Shown here in pieces: positions 63,911 through 64,000 of a stretch of 64,000 bases of DNA. Both the position numbers and the translations under genes were made by a program. Numbering within the stretch: position 1 is the first letter of the stretch; each line of letters starts with the position of its first letter. The DNA comes from Nevskia sp. (GTDB lineage: Bacteria; Pseudomonadota; Gammaproteobacteria; Nevskiales; Nevskiaceae), in NCBI GenBank assembly GCA_031291075.1, contig JARLJS010000287.1, forward strand, positions 1-64,000, given 5' to 3'. The notes beneath the pieces are model-generated. The model was given only the letters and a program-made list of their open reading frames with translations, was not told the origin of the DNA and made no database searches.

Positions 63911-64000
63911 GCCGCAAGGATCCCGGGTGATGGGTTCGAGCTTTGCCCGACCTTAACCCGGCCGGCCGCCCGGGTCGAGACGCCTGATATTGGACCGGCG

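Noticed and set aside
63911-64000. Possible gene start or tRNA at the right edge
   Set aside because: No cloverleaf, open frame with a ribosome-binding site or recognisable motif is visible in the last 90 bases.

Overview
This is a 64 kb, very GC-rich bacterial chromosome segment (roughly two thirds G+C by eye), densely coding on both strands. It contains no rRNA, tRNA, CRISPR array, transposase or prophage core genes. The content points to an aerobic gammaproteobacterium specialised in lipids, terpenes and steroids, perhaps of the Solimonas/Nevskia/Steroidobacter type. Supporting genes are a DUF1302 outer-membrane protein, a WS/DGAT wax-ester synthase, an AtuA-type terpene cluster, many SDR and acyl-CoA enzymes, and steroid-ring enzymes. 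The taxonomic guess is inference from gene content only.

Left part (1-19.7 kb): two small membrane proteins lie at the edge, followed by acyl-CoA metabolism genes (SDR, isovaleryl-CoA-dehydrogenase-like enzyme, crotonase, SnoaL-like protein, SDR). A tightly packed plus-strand operon (5840-12883) follows: enoyl-CoA hydratase, AtuA, TetR regulator, biotin carboxylase, separate biotin carrier protein and carboxyltransferase. This is an acyclic-terpene or leucine-type branched acyl-CoA carboxylase module, controlled from a 21-bp palindrome shared with the divergent SDR. Then come an AraC regulator divergent from a DUF1302 porin-like protein, an HSL-type esterase and propionyl-CoA synthetase.

Middle (19.8-44.8 kb): a DUF4157 protein with two HExxH motifs is followed directly by an ankyrin-repeat protein, which looks like an effector-type pair. 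Next are a ferredoxin reductase/[2Fe-2S] ferredoxin pair, a wax-ester synthase, a flavin reductase fused to a winged helix, an SDR/sulfotransferase/DUF1214 operon, a two-component system and a hemerythrin behind an FNR-like box. A meta-cleavage lower pathway follows (hydrolase, hydratase, acetaldehyde dehydrogenase, aldolase), then VapBC, several SDRs, SnoaL and cupin proteins, a LuxR regulator and a ketosteroid isomerase.

Right part (44.9-64 kb): two tandem collagen-like secreted proteins lead into an operon of a Tat-exported NHL/propeller-like protein, three consecutive phage-tail-collar (MdpB-type) proteins and a GNAT acetyltransferase. This is the most unusual surface-structure locus of the window. 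It is followed by a REC-EAL phosphodiesterase, an LpqC-type esterase, a MalT-like LuxR regulator, a TetR/desaturase/rubredoxin operon with a probably leaderless promoter, and a steroid block (HsaA-type oxygenase, ketosteroid dehydrogenase, SDR, OYE-type reductase). The window ends with an FAD monooxygenase whose C-terminus is encoded inside a repeat.

Ketosteroid isomerase, ketosteroid dehydrogenase, the HsaA-type oxygenase, a flavin reductase and the HsaD-to-aldolase tail together suggest steroid ring catabolism. The ring-cleaving extradiol dioxygenase and the KshA oxygenase are not in the window. Several families of intergenic inverted repeats are scattered through the region.
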